Shown piece after piece: positions 37,384 through 45,951 of a stretch of 64,000 bases of DNA; within the stretch, counting starts at the first letter, position 1; each line of letters begins with the position of its first letter. The notes under the pieces were generated by a model. It ran no database searches. It was not told the DNA's origin and saw only the letters and a list, made by a program, of their open reading frames with translations. The translations under genes were made by a program, and so were the position numbers. Source of the DNA: JACVRW01 sp963733885 (GTDB lineage: Bacteria > Actinomycetota > Thermoleophilia > Solirubrobacterales > Thermoleophilaceae); NCBI GenBank assembly GCA_963733885.1, contig CAVTES010000009.1, positions 1 through 64,000 of the forward strand, read 5' to 3'.

Positions 37384-37416
37384 GGAAACGGCCCCGCATC
37401 TTGCGGAGCCGCTTCC
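37384..37416 (-). terminator. Stem-loop between the osmC gene and the small membrane protein gene
   Basis: GGAAACGGCCCCGCA and TGCGGAGCCGCTTCC form a long imperfect hairpin. It lies about 50 bases downstream of the stop of the minus-strand membrane protein gene (37469) and just before the osmC start region, which fits a terminator on the minus strand. Confidence 0.55.
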
Positions 37417-37468
37417 TGAGGGAGGAGTGATGCGTATGTGGTTGTGTGAGAGGAAGTCTTGTTGTGGT

Positions 37469-37828
37469 TCAGGCGGGGCGGGCGCTGTAGCGCGTGATCG
37501 ACGTGACGAACAGCGCCGCGGCGCCGGCGATCCCGAATACGAGAGCCGCCTCGGTCTCGCTCGCCGCCCCGAACAGGAGGGCCGTCAGGAGGAGGCCCAG
37601 CGCGATCCCGCGGTCGTACACCGCCTGGGCGGACACGGGCAGGGTGCCCCGTCCGCTCGAGTCGGTGCCCGCCACCGCGAGGGCGATCATGATCCCGCCG
37701 ATCCCGACGGCGGTCACGAGGGCCGCGGCGTCGAGTTCGAGCGCGAACGGCGCGGCGATCAGTCCCGCGCCGGCAACCATGAGCAGGCCGGATCGGAGAG
37801 CGAGCGGGATGAGCCTCAGAACGGTCAT
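37469..37828 (-). CDS. Small four-helix membrane protein of unknown function
   Basis: The protein has about 119 residues from ATG 37828 (MTVLRLIPLALRSGLLMVAG). Four hydrophobic segments are visible: LMVAGAGLIAAPFALELDA, LVTAVGIGGIMIALAVAGT, IALGLLLTALLFGAASETEA and FGIAGAAALFVTSITRY. The pattern is like SPW-repeat or DUF-type small membrane proteins, but I do not recognise a specific family. A longer version from 37879 is possible but has a low-complexity His/Pro start. It is divergent from tlyA. Confidence 0.6.
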   Translation of the reverse strand: MTVLRLIPLALRSGLLMVAGAGLIAAPFALELDAAALVTAVGIGGIMIALAVAGTDSSGRGTLPVSAQAVYDRGIALGLLLTALLFGAASETEAALVFGIAGAAALFVTSITRYSARPA

Positions 37829-37908
37829 CGCCACATCGAGGCTACGCGGCGGGTGGGGGCGATGTGTGATGTGGGTCACACAGCAGCCGTGGGTACTCTC
37901 CGCACACC

Positions 37909-38691
37909 TTGAAGCGGCGGTTAGACACGCTGCTGGCCGAGCGGGGGCTCTACGAGACCCGTTCTCGCGCAGCGGCGGCGGTGATGGCTGGAGACGTGCG
38001 CGTGGGGGACCGGCCGGCCCGCAAGCCCGGAGAGATGGTGACCGAGGACGCCGATGTCCAGGTGGCCGAGCGGCCGGCCTTCGTCTCGCGCGGCGGTGTC
38101 AAGCTGGCCAACGCGCTGGACTCGTTCGGCCTTGACGTGAGCGGCCGCATGGCCCTCGACGTGGGCGCCTCCACGGGCGGGTTCACCGACTGCCTGCTGC
38201 AGCGGGGCGCCGCCTCGGTGACGGCGCTCGACGTGGCCTACGGCGAGCTCCACTGGACGCTGCGCCAGGACCCGCGCGTGGTGGTGATGGAGCGCCGCAA
38301 CGCCCGCTCGCTCTCACCCGACGAGCTGCCCTACCGGCCCGACCTGGTGGTGGCGGACGTCTCGTTCATATCGCTCGCGAAGGTCCTCCCGGCCGTGCTG
38401 AGCTGCGCGAGCGAGCGGTTCGACTGCCTGGCGCTCGTGAAGCCGCAGTTCGAGGTCGGGCGCGAGCGGGTGGGGAAGGGCGGCGTGGTCCGCTCGGGGG
38501 ACGACCGCCGCGCGGCGCTCGTGGCTGTGGCCGGGGCGGCCCGCGAGTCAGCGGCGTCGGTGATGGGCTTCGCCTCGTCTGGACTGCCCGGGCCCGCGGG
38601 CAACCGGGAGAGCTTCGTCTGGCTGGCGGAGGCGGGCCGGCCTGGGGAAGCGGACGATCTGGAAGCGGCTGCGCGGAGGGCGGAGCCGTGA
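37909..38691 (+). CDS. tlyA: TlyA family rRNA 2'-O-methyltransferase
   Basis: TlyA methylates ribose in 16S and 23S rRNA and, in mycobacteria, sets capreomycin sensitivity. It has 260 residues. The S4 RNA-binding domain is at the start: RRLDTLLAERGLYETRSRAA, then VRVGDRPARKPGEMV. The FtsJ-type SAM domain follows: SRGGVKLANALDSFGLDVSG, motif I MALDVGASTGGFTDCLLQRG, VVADVSFISLAKVLPAVL, and the catalytic lysine in LVKPQFEVGRERVGKGG. The start is TTG 37909. It overlaps nadK by four bases; tlyA-nadK-recN is a conserved actinobacterial order. Confidence 0.93.
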   Translation: MKRRLDTLLAERGLYETRSRAAAAVMAGDVRVGDRPARKPGEMVTEDADVQVAERPAFVSRGGVKLANALDSFGLDVSGRMALDVGASTGGFTDCLLQRGAASVTALDVAYGELHWTLRQDPRVVVMERRNARSLSPDELPYRPDLVVADVSFISLAKVLPAVLSCASERFDCLALVKPQFEVGRERVGKGGVVRSGDDRRAALVAVAGAARESAASVMGFASSGLPGPAGNRESFVWLAEAGRPGEADDLEAAARRAEP

Positions 38692-39545
38692 AGCCCGCCT
38701 CCATCACGATCTTCAGCCACACCCGGCCGGGGGACACCGGTCCGGCGCTTCGACGCATCGTCGACATCGCCCGTGAGGCGGGCGTGGAGGTTCGCCTCCC
38801 CGTGGCCGAGATCGAGAAGCACGGGCTGGTCGAGGGCGCGGTCGAGGCGCCGGCGGACGACGCCGGTCTCGTCGACACCGGCCTCGCCGTAGTGCTGGGG
38901 GGCGACGGCACCATCCTCACGCACCTGCGCAATTTCGCCGGCACCGAGGTGCCCGTGTTCGCCATCAACTACGGGGCGATCGGCTTCCTCGCCACAGTGG
39001 AGCCGTGGGAGCTCGACGAGGGGGTGCGGCGCGCCTTGCAGGGGGAGTTCGACGTCATGGCGCTGCCCGGGCTGCTGGCCGAGCTGAACGGCGGCGAGCG
39101 GCTTGCGGTCAACGACATCTCGTTCCACCGCCGCCACAACGGGCGCGTCGCCGAGCTGGCCTACTTCGTGGAGGGGGAGGAGCTCGGCGAGGTGCGCTGC
39201 GACGGGCTCGTGGTGTCGACCCCGGCCGGCTCCACGGGCTACAACCTGGCCAACGGCGGTCCGGTGCTGGCCTGGGGGGTGGAGGGCTACATCGTCTCCT
39301 TCATCGCGCCGCACACGCTCACTGCTCGCTCGCTGGTGGTGGCGCCGGGCAATCGGCTCGAGGTGGCCAACCGCTCCCGGTCCGACGAGGTCGACGTGAT
39401 CACGGACGGCCGCGGGGTGGGGGCGCTCGCGCCACAGGGGTCGATCCCGATCCGCTTCGCGCACCGGCAGGCGCTGCTGGCGCAGGCGCCGGGCGCCACC
39501 TTCTACCACCGGCTGCGCGACAAGTTCGGGCGCCTGTCCTACTAA
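38688..39545 (+). CDS. nadK: NAD kinase
   Basis: NAD kinase phosphorylates NAD+ to NADP+. It has 285 residues. The GGDG motif is in AVVLGGDGTILTHLRNFAG, followed by VFAINYGAIGFLATVEPWEL (usually NxGxLGFL). The NE/D motif is LAVNDISFHRR, and the glycine-rich loop is VVSTPAGSTGYNLANGGPVL. The ending PGATFYHRLRDKFGRL is typical. ATG 38688 overlaps the tlyA stop. Confidence 0.95.
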   Translation: MKPASITIFSHTRPGDTGPALRRIVDIAREAGVEVRLPVAEIEKHGLVEGAVEAPADDAGLVDTGLAVVLGGDGTILTHLRNFAGTEVPVFAINYGAIGFLATVEPWELDEGVRRALQGEFDVMALPGLLAELNGGERLAVNDISFHRRHNGRVAELAYFVEGEELGEVRCDGLVVSTPAGSTGYNLANGGPVLAWGVEGYIVSFIAPHTLTARSLVVAPGNRLEVANRSRSDEVDVITDGRGVGALAPQGSIPIRFAHRQALLAQAPGATFYHRLRDKFGRLSY

Positions 39546-39596
39546 AGCGTTACGGCCGAGCGGCTCCGTCGGGCGGCGCTGGTAGACCTGATCACC

Positions 39597-41282
39597 ATGC
39601 TCCTCGAGCTGCGCATCGAGAACCTGCTGCTGATCGAGCGTGCCGAGCTGCGGCCCGGCCCCGGGCTGACGGCGATCACAGGAGAGACCGGCGCGGGCAA
39701 GACGGTGCTGGCGCACGCCCTGGACCTGCTGCTGGGCGGAAAGCCGCGGCCCGGAATCGTGCGCCCGGGAGCGCGCGAGGCATACGTGGAAGGAGTGTTC
39801 GAGCTGCCGGACGGGCTGCTCGAAGAGCCGGAGCTGGCCGAGCTCCGCGAGCGGATCGCCGACGACGGCGACTCCCCCGCGGAGGTCGTCCTCGCGCGGC
39901 GTGTTGGGGCCGGCGGGCGCACGCGGGCGTTCGTCCAGGGTCGCTCGGCCGCGGCGGCCGACCTCCAGGTGATCGGCGGGCGGCTGCTCGCCTTCTTCGG
40001 CCAGCACGAGCATCGCCGCCTCACGCTCGCCTCGGCCCAGCTCGACCTCCTCGACGGGTTCTGCGGCCGCGGCCAACTCGCCGCACGCGAGGACCTCTCG
40101 CGCGCACACGCGCAGGCGCGCGAGTTGGAGCGCCGCCTCGTGGACCTCCGTGAGCGCACCGGCACCCGGGACCGCGACCTCGACCTGCTCGCCTTCGAGA
40201 TCGACGAGATCGACGCCCTCGCCCCGACCGAGGAGGAGAAGGAGTCGCTGGTCGCGGAGCGCGAGCGGCTCCGCCGGATGGACGGCCTGCTGGCGGCCGC
40301 CGGCGGCGGGGCGGAGGCGATCGCGCCCGCTGGTGCCGAGGGAGGTGTGGGAGACCTCCTCGGCCAGGCCGAGCGGCTCGCCGGCGCCGTTCAGGGTGTC
40401 GATCCCCCGCTCGACGAGCTCGCCGGGCGGCTCGCTGCCCTTCGGATCGAGGCCGAGGACCTCGGCGGCGAGCTGCGCCGCTACGCGGACTCGCTCGAGG
40501 CCGAGCCGGGCCGGCTTCAGGAGGTCGAGGAGCGGCTCGAGGCCTACGAGCGCCTCGAGCGCAAGCACGGTGGCAGCGTCGCCGCCGTCGTCGCCCACGC
40601 GGAGCGCTGCCGCGCGCACCGCGAGGAGCTCGAGCAGGCCGAGGTGGCCACCGAGCGGGCCGTGGCCGACCTCGCCGAGGCCCTCGAGCGCCGCGACGCC
40701 CTCGCCGCCCGCGTGACCAAGAGCCGGACCAAGGCCGCCCCGAAGCTGGCCGAGCGAGTCCGCGAGGAGCTCGCCGTGCTCGCCATGGAGGGCGCCTCGT
40801 TCGAGGTGCGGCTCGAGCCGCGCGACGAGATCGGCCCGGTCGGGGCGGAGCGTGTCGAGCTCATGCTCGCGCCCAACCCCGGCGTGCCGGCGGCGCCGAT
40901 CCGCGAGGCCGCCTCCGGCGGCGAGCTCTCGCGTGTGATGCTGGCGCTCATGACCGTGGCCGGCGCGGGGGAGTCGCGCAGCCTCGTGTTCGACGAGGTC
41001 GACGCCGGCGTCGGCGGCCAGACCGCGCGGGCGGTCGCCGAGCGGCTGCGGGCGCTGGGAGAGACCCGCCAGGTGCTGTGCATCACCCACCTGCCCCAGA
41101 TCGCGGCGCTCGCCACCAGCCACTTCCGCATCGAGAAGTCGGCGGCCGACCACACCGCCCTCACCACCGTGGAGGAGATCGCGGGAGAGGGCGTGGTCGA
41201 GGAGCTGGTGCGCATGCTGGGCGCCGAGAGCTCGGACCGCGCCGCTCGCAGGCACGCGGAGGAGCTGCTTGCCGCGGCATGA
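39597..41282 (+). CDS. recN: DNA repair protein RecN
   Basis: RecN is an SMC-like ATPase that acts in double-strand break repair. It has 561 residues. Walker A is in AITGETGAGKTVLAHALDLL. The N-terminal lobe continues FFGQHEHRRLTLASAQLDLL (Q-loop area). A long coiled coil spans about residues 165-370 (EKESLVAERERLRRMDGLL). The signature EAASGGELSRVMLALMTVAG, Walker B SLVFDEVDAGVGGQTARAVA and ITHLPQIAALA follow. recN is SOS-regulated in some bacteria, but I see no GAAC-N4-GTTC in the 51 bases before it. Confidence 0.95.
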   Translation: MLLELRIENLLLIERAELRPGPGLTAITGETGAGKTVLAHALDLLLGGKPRPGIVRPGAREAYVEGVFELPDGLLEEPELAELRERIADDGDSPAEVVLARRVGAGGRTRAFVQGRSAAAADLQVIGGRLLAFFGQHEHRRLTLASAQLDLLDGFCGRGQLAAREDLSRAHAQARELERRLVDLRERTGTRDRDLDLLAFEIDEIDALAPTEEEKESLVAERERLRRMDGLLAAAGGGAEAIAPAGAEGGVGDLLGQAERLAGAVQGVDPPLDELAGRLAALRIEAEDLGGELRRYADSLEAEPGRLQEVEERLEAYERLERKHGGSVAAVVAHAERCRAHREELEQAEVATERAVADLAEALERRDALAARVTKSRTKAAPKLAERVREELAVLAMEGASFEVRLEPRDEIGPVGAERVELMLAPNPGVPAAPIREAASGGELSRVMLALMTVAGAGESRSLVFDEVDAGVGGQTARAVAERLRALGETRQVLCITHLPQIAALATSHFRIEKSAADHTALTTVEEIAGEGVVEELVRMLGAESSDRAARRHAEELLAAA

Positions 41283-41330
41283 GCCGCTTCCGCCTCGCGC
41301 CCGGCTAGACTGGATATCCCAGAGTCGCCT

Positions 41331-42995
41331 GTGCCTCAAAGCCGCCCGGAAACCCGTTTCGTTTTTGTCACCGGCGGCGTCGTCTCCGCGCTCGGGAAGG
41401 GCATCGCGGCCGCCTCGCTCGGTCAGCTCCTGGTGGCCCGCGGCCTGTCCGTGACGATCCAGAAGTTCGACCCGTACATCAACGTGGACCCGGGCACGAT
41501 GAGCCCGTTCCAGCACGGCGAGGTGTTCGTCACCGAGGACGGCGCCGAGACCGACCTCGACCTGGGCCACTACGAGCGCTTCACCGACGTCAACACGAGC
41601 CGCGCCTCGAACGCCACCGCAGGCGCCATCTACAACTCGGTGATCCGGCGCGAGCGCCGCGGCGACTACCTGGGCGGCACCGTCCAGGTGATCCCGCACA
41701 TCACCGACGAGATCAAGAACCGCATCCGGCTGGTGGCCGAGTCGGCCGACGTCGACATGGTGATCACGGAGATCGGCGGGACGGTGGGGGACATCGAGTC
41801 GTTGCCGTTCCTCGAGGCGCTGCGCCAGTTCCACTCAGACCTGGGCCGCGACCGCTGCATGTTCGTCCACCTGACCCTGGTCCCGTTCCTGGGCCACGCG
41901 GGCGAGCTGAAGACCAAGCCCACCCAGCACTCGGTGCAGGAGCTGCGCCGCATCGGCATCCAGCCCGACATGGTCATGTGCCGCTCGGAGGAGCCGCTCG
42001 GCAAGGACATCCGCGAGAAGATCGCGCTGTTCGCGAACCTGCCGGTGCAGTCGGTGATCTCGGCGCGTGACGTCGACTCGATCTACAAGGTCCCGCTCGA
42101 GTTCGAGCAGGAGGGCGTGGCCGACCGCGTGCTCGACCACTTCCGGATGGGCACCTCGCCGCCCGACCTGTCCGACTGGAAGGCGCTGGTCGACCGGATC
42201 GGATCCGCCTCAACGCCGGTGCGCATCGCCTTGGTCGGCAAGTACAACCAGCTGGCGGACGCCTACCTGTCCGTGATCGAGGCGCTCAACCACGCCGGCA
42301 CCCACCACGGGGGCCGTGTCGAAGTGCACTGGGTCGACTCCGAGCGGCTCACCGACGGCGAGGTCGAGGCGGAGCTCGCCACCTGCGACGGGATCCTGGT
42401 GCCGGGCGGCTTCGGGGTGCGCGGCATCGAGGGCAAGATCAAGGCCGCCCGCTTCGCGCGCGAGCAGGGCGTGCCCTACCTCGGCATCTGCCTCGGCATG
42501 CAGATCGCCGTCTCCGAGTTCGCCCGCCACGTGGCGGGCATGGACGGCGCCAACTCGACCGAGTTCGATCCCGAGACCCCCTACCCGGTGATCGACCTCC
42601 TGCCGGAGCAGAAGGAGGTCCGTGACATGGGCGGGACCATGCGGCTCGGCGCCGACCCGGTCAAGCTCCACGAGGGCACCCGGGCCCGCGAGATCTACGG
42701 CGAGGCGGTCATCTACGAGCGCCACCGGCACCGCTACGAGGTCAACAACTTCCTGCGCAAGCGGCTGGAGCACGCCGGCCTGGTCTTCTCCGGCACGTCG
42801 CCGGACGACCGGCTGGTGGAGGTGATCGAGCTGCCCGACCACCCGTTCTTCGTGGCCTCGCAGTACCACCCCGAGTTCAAGTCGCGTCCGCTGCGCCCGC
42901 AACCACTGTTCCGCGAGTTCGTGGGAGCCGCGCTGGAGCGCGCCGGGGACCGCGCGCCCGAGGTGGAGCCGCACGTCTCTATGCGCTCCAGCTGA
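41331..42995 (+). CDS. pyrG: CTP synthase
   Basis: PyrG aminates UTP to CTP with glutamine-derived ammonia. It has 554 residues. The synthetase domain is at the start: TRFVFVTGGVVSALGKGIAA, VTIQKFDPYINVDPGTMSP, EVFVTEDGAETDLDLGHYER and EIGGTVGDIESLPFLEALRQ. The glutaminase domain carries ILVPGGFGVRGIEGKIKAAR, the catalytic cysteine in YLGICLGMQIAVSEFARH, and the His-Glu pair in SQYHPEFKSRPLRPQPLFRE. The start is GTG 41331. Its 3' end overlaps the convergent gene by 17 bases. Confidence 0.97.
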   Translation: MPQSRPETRFVFVTGGVVSALGKGIAAASLGQLLVARGLSVTIQKFDPYINVDPGTMSPFQHGEVFVTEDGAETDLDLGHYERFTDVNTSRASNATAGAIYNSVIRRERRGDYLGGTVQVIPHITDEIKNRIRLVAESADVDMVITEIGGTVGDIESLPFLEALRQFHSDLGRDRCMFVHLTLVPFLGHAGELKTKPTQHSVQELRRIGIQPDMVMCRSEEPLGKDIREKIALFANLPVQSVISARDVDSIYKVPLEFEQEGVADRVLDHFRMGTSPPDLSDWKALVDRIGSASTPVRIALVGKYNQLADAYLSVIEALNHAGTHHGGRVEVHWVDSERLTDGEVEAELATCDGILVPGGFGVRGIEGKIKAARFAREQGVPYLGICLGMQIAVSEFARHVAGMDGANSTEFDPETPYPVIDLLPEQKEVRDMGGTMRLGADPVKLHEGTRAREIYGEAVIYERHRHRYEVNNFLRKRLEHAGLVFSGTSPDDRLVEVIELPDHPFFVASQYHPEFKSRPLRPQPLFREFVGAALERAGDRAPEVEPHVSMRSS

Positions 42996-44109
42996 GCTCG
43001 AGCTCGCCGCCCAGGAACCCCGCCAGGCGCTCGGCCTCCGCCTCCACCTTTGTGCGGGCCCACTTCGGCAGCTTCCCGAACGGCTCGACCGCCACGGTGA
43101 GGCGCTTGCCCTTCCGCTCGTGCTTCCAGACGCCCTCCATGCGGCCGTTCACCAGCAGCACGGGTGAGATCCAGCCCTGGTTTCGGTAGACGCGCTTCTT
43201 CTCGGCCGGGTCGAGCAGCGCGGCGGCGTCGCGCGCGGCGCCGATCACCCACATGTCGAAGCCGGGCAGCAGGCGCACCACCCGAGCCGGCGCGCTCTCG
43301 GCCGCGGCCTCTTCCGCGTGATCGCGCAGCATCCAGCCGGCCGTGCCCTCCACCTCCACCGCGACGATCTCGTCGCCCAGCGCATCCAGCATCCGCCCGC
43401 CCTGCGCGGGCTGGACGCCCCACCAGCGCGCCAGGTCCTCGCGGCCGGCCGGGCCGAAGGCGCCCAGGTGGCGCCGCGTGACCTCGCGCAGCGCGTCCTC
43501 TTCGTTGCTTTCGCCCAGCTCTCGTCCCAGCCAGCTGTCCGGTCGCGTAAAGCGCACGCGCTGGCCGTCGCTCGGGCCGAAACAGAGGCGGCCACGGAAG
43601 GAGGCCGGCTTGAGGTAGGGGCCCCACGAGCCCTGGACCTTCTCCTCGAGCTCCTGCGATCCAGTCACCCGCGCCACCGCGGCGCCCAGCTCCTCTCGCG
43701 TTCGCAGCTGGCCGTCCAAGGCCTCGCCGATCGCATCGATCAGCTCCTCGAGCTGCTCCTTGGTGATCTCGAAGCTCCGCAGCCAGACCGGCTTCAGGTA
43801 GTGGTCGTAGGTGCCGAGCGCGCCAAGCCACGTGTCGAGCTCGGCGGCGGGGAGGACGTGAAGCGTTCCCCGCATGGCCCAGAGCTTCACCAGCGAGCGG
43901 TCCTCCCAGAGCGCCTGCGAGACCTCCTCTCGCTCGAGGCCCTCCACGCGCGCGTGGAGGGTGAGCTCGGCGGAGGACATCACCTGGGCGTGGAGGCCGC
44001 CGATGCGGGCTGTGACGTCGAGCATTTCCTTCTGTGGCGCCCGCTCGATGAGGTGGTGGCGGCGCATGCGCCAGGCGAGCACCTGCGGCCAGGTGAGCTC
44101 GATCGTCAT
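42979..44109 (-). CDS. Winged-helix DNA-binding protein of the AlkX/AlkZ (HTH_42) family
   Basis: This protein has 376 residues. AlkZ-like proteins are DNA glycosylases that unhook interstrand crosslinks; related paralogues act on other alkylated bases or have unknown roles. Visible patches are GGLHAQVMSSAELTLHARVE, KLWAMRGTLHVLPAAELDTW, LAPDFA-like GRLCFGPSDGQRVRFTRPDS, RHLGAFGPAGREDLARWWGV, RLLPGFDMWVIGA and VYRNQGWISPVLLVNGRMEG. The catalytic QxQ motif of AlkZ is not obvious: the equivalent site reads LHAQV. So the catalytic class is uncertain. It stands alone, convergent with pyrG. Confidence 0.75.
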   Translation of the reverse strand: MTIELTWPQVLAWRMRRHHLIERAPQKEMLDVTARIGGLHAQVMSSAELTLHARVEGLEREEVSQALWEDRSLVKLWAMRGTLHVLPAAELDTWLGALGTYDHYLKPVWLRSFEITKEQLEELIDAIGEALDGQLRTREELGAAVARVTGSQELEEKVQGSWGPYLKPASFRGRLCFGPSDGQRVRFTRPDSWLGRELGESNEEDALREVTRRHLGAFGPAGREDLARWWGVQPAQGGRMLDALGDEIVAVEVEGTAGWMLRDHAEEAAAESAPARVVRLLPGFDMWVIGAARDAAALLDPAEKKRVYRNQGWISPVLLVNGRMEGVWKHERKGKRLTVAVEPFGKLPKWARTKVEAEAERLAGFLGGELELSWSA

Positions 44110-44146
44110 GGAACAGAAGCTAGTAGGGAGGGGGTCTTTCTTTCGA

Positions 44147-44189
44147 CTGTCCGATCTAGGTGTTCCATACGAACACCAGGGTCGGACAG
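44147..44189. repeat. Two-tier hairpin in a divergent promoter region
   Basis: CTGTCCGA pairs exactly with TCGGACAG, and inside it GGTGTTC pairs exactly with GAACACC, around a five-base loop and a TCTA/AGGG internal loop. It lies between the divergent starts at 44109 and 44249. It could be an operator for both genes or an RNA element. Confidence 0.65.
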
Positions 44190-44248
44190 CCCCACCCTTG
44201 GTTGCCCGTAGTTCGCGCGGCGACGCCGCACCGATAGCTTTTCGCCCC

Positions 44249-45376
44249 GTGAGACCCGCCTCCCCGCAGGAGCGCGAGCGCCTGCTGGACGACTTCGTCC
44301 GCCTCTGCGAGATCGAGAGCCCGTCGCGGCGCGAGCGGCGCATCGCTGACGCCATGCGCGCCGAGCTCGAACAGCTCGGCCTCGAGGTCGAGGAGGACGA
44401 CACGGGCAGGGACACGGGGTCAGAGGCCGGCAACCTGCTCGCCCGCATCCCCGGCCCGGAGGACGCTCGGACGATCCTCCTCTGTGCCCACCTCGACACG
44501 GTTCCGCTCGCCGGTCCCGTGGAGGTCACAAGCTCGAACGGCGTGCTCACCAACCGGCACGAGGCCATTCTCGGCGCCGACAACAAGGCGGCCGTGGCCA
44601 CCATCCTCGGCGCCGCGCGGCGCATCGCGGCCGAGGGCTCGCCGGTGGGCATCGAGCTCCTCTTCACCACCTGCGAGGAGCTCGCCCTGGCCGGGGCGAA
44701 GGCCTTCGACCGCGGCCGCCTGCGCGCCGAGTTCGGCTTCGTGTTCGACCACGCCTCGCCCGTCGGGGAGCTCGTTACCGCCTCGCCGACCTACTACCGG
44801 CTCGACGCCGACTTTCGCGGCCAGGCGGCGCACGCCGGCATCCGGCCGGAGACCGGCCGCAACGCGATCGCCGCTGCCGCGCACGCGCTGGCTGCAATGC
44901 GGATCGGCCGCCTCGATCCCGCGAGCACCGCCAACATCGGCCAGATCGAGGGCGGCACCGCCGCCAACGTGGTCGCGGAGCGCTGCAAGGTCGTGCTCGA
45001 GGCGCGCAGTCTCGACGACACCCGCGCCGGCGAGGTGGTCAGCTCGATGGTCGACGCTGTGACCGAGGCGGCGAGCGAGGCCGACTGCGACGTGGAGACC
45101 GCGGTGGAGCGCCACTTCCAGAGCTACCGGTTCCCCCGGAGCGCGCCGGTGGTGGAGGTGGCGGCCGAGGCGCTCCGTTCGCGAGGGATCGAGCCGGTCT
45201 ACATCACCACCGGCGGCGGCAGCGACGCCAACGCCCTGATCGCCGCCGGCCTGCCCGTGCTGAACGTGGCCAACGGCACCGAGCGCAACCACGAGCCGAC
45301 CGAGTCGGTGACGGTCCACGCGCTGGAGCAGATGCTCGACGTGACCCTCGCGATCGTGGAGGTGGCGGGGCGGTGA
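44249..45376 (+). CDS. M20 family metallopeptidase (PepT-like)
   Basis: This cytoplasmic zinc peptidase of 375 residues is related to tripeptidase T. Metal ligands are visible in TILLCAHLDTVPLAGPVEVT, LGADNKAAVATILGAARR, LLFTTCEELALAGAKAFD (catalytic Glu) and FVFDHASPVGELVT. The dimerisation domain follows (FRGQAAHAGIRPETGRNAIA), then the last ligand region TTGGGSDANALIAAGLPVLN and TERNHEPTESVTV. GTG 44249 is chosen because the conserved helix begins a few residues later. Longer in-frame extensions upstream cross the hairpin region. It overlaps the NUDIX gene by four bases. Confidence 0.87.
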   Translation: MRPASPQERERLLDDFVRLCEIESPSRRERRIADAMRAELEQLGLEVEEDDTGRDTGSEAGNLLARIPGPEDARTILLCAHLDTVPLAGPVEVTSSNGVLTNRHEAILGADNKAAVATILGAARRIAAEGSPVGIELLFTTCEELALAGAKAFDRGRLRAEFGFVFDHASPVGELVTASPTYYRLDADFRGQAAHAGIRPETGRNAIAAAAHALAAMRIGRLDPASTANIGQIEGGTAANVVAERCKVVLEARSLDDTRAGEVVSSMVDAVTEAASEADCDVETAVERHFQSYRFPRSAPVVEVAAEALRSRGIEPVYITTGGGSDANALIAAGLPVLNVANGTERNHEPTESVTVHALEQMLDVTLAIVEVAGR

Positions 45377-45897
45377 GGTTCGAACGCATCGGCGGGAGAA
45401 CCGCCTGGGAGGGCAGGATCGCGACCGTGCGGGTGGACCGCTTCCGCTACGAGGACGGGGAGGAGGCAGAGCGCGAGATCGTGGCGCACCCCGGATCCGT
45501 GGCGGTGGTCGCCTGCGACGGCCGGCACCTGTTCCTGGTCCGCCAGCCGCGCGAGCCGGTGAACGAGTCGGCCCTGCTCGAGCTGCCGGCGGGCAAGCTC
45601 GACGTGGCCGGGGAGGATGCGCTCGACACGGCGAAGCGCGAGCTCGCCGAGGAGATCGGCAAGGGCGCCCGGACGTGGCGGCACCTGACGAGCTTCTACA
45701 CCACGCCCGGCTTCGCCGACGAGGAGTGCCACCTGTACCTCGCGACCGACCTCCACGACGAGCCCGCGGAGGCCGCCGAAGAGGAGCGCATCGAGATCGT
45801 CGAGGTCCCGCTCGAGGATCTCGACCAGGTGATCCAGGAGTGCCGCGACGGCAAGTCGCTCGTAGGGCTCCTCTGGTTCAAGGCCTACCTGGCCTGA
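45373..45897 (+). CDS. NUDIX hydrolase, ADP-ribose pyrophosphatase type
   Basis: The protein has 174 residues. The Nudix box is in LPAGKLDVAGEDALDTAKRE with LAEEIGK after it, giving the REUxEE metal-binding core. Upstream GSVAVVACDGRHLFLVRQPR and downstream TSFYTTPGFADEECHLYLAT are typical of ADP-ribose pyrophosphatases (the conserved PGF region). It hydrolyses ADP-ribose or related nucleotide sugars. The GTG start overlaps the peptidase stop. xerD follows 55 bases later, an order often seen in actinobacteria and firmicutes. Confidence 0.88.
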   Translation: MRFERIGGRTAWEGRIATVRVDRFRYEDGEEAEREIVAHPGSVAVVACDGRHLFLVRQPREPVNESALLELPAGKLDVAGEDALDTAKRELAEEIGKGARTWRHLTSFYTTPGFADEECHLYLATDLHDEPAEAAEEERIEIVEVPLEDLDQVIQECRDGKSLVGLLWFKAYLA

Positions 45898-45951
45898 CGC
45901 GCATCTTGCAGCGTCAAGGGATGCGCGCCGCTCGGCCGAACCGAGTGGTGG

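Noticed and set aside
37427..37500. A plus-strand start with a good GGAGG site and a short Cys-rich peptide (MRMWLCERKSCCGSGG) between the osmC and membrane protein genes.
   Set aside because: The frame runs on antisense through the membrane protein gene with low-complexity sequence, and no RiPP-type or export genes are nearby.
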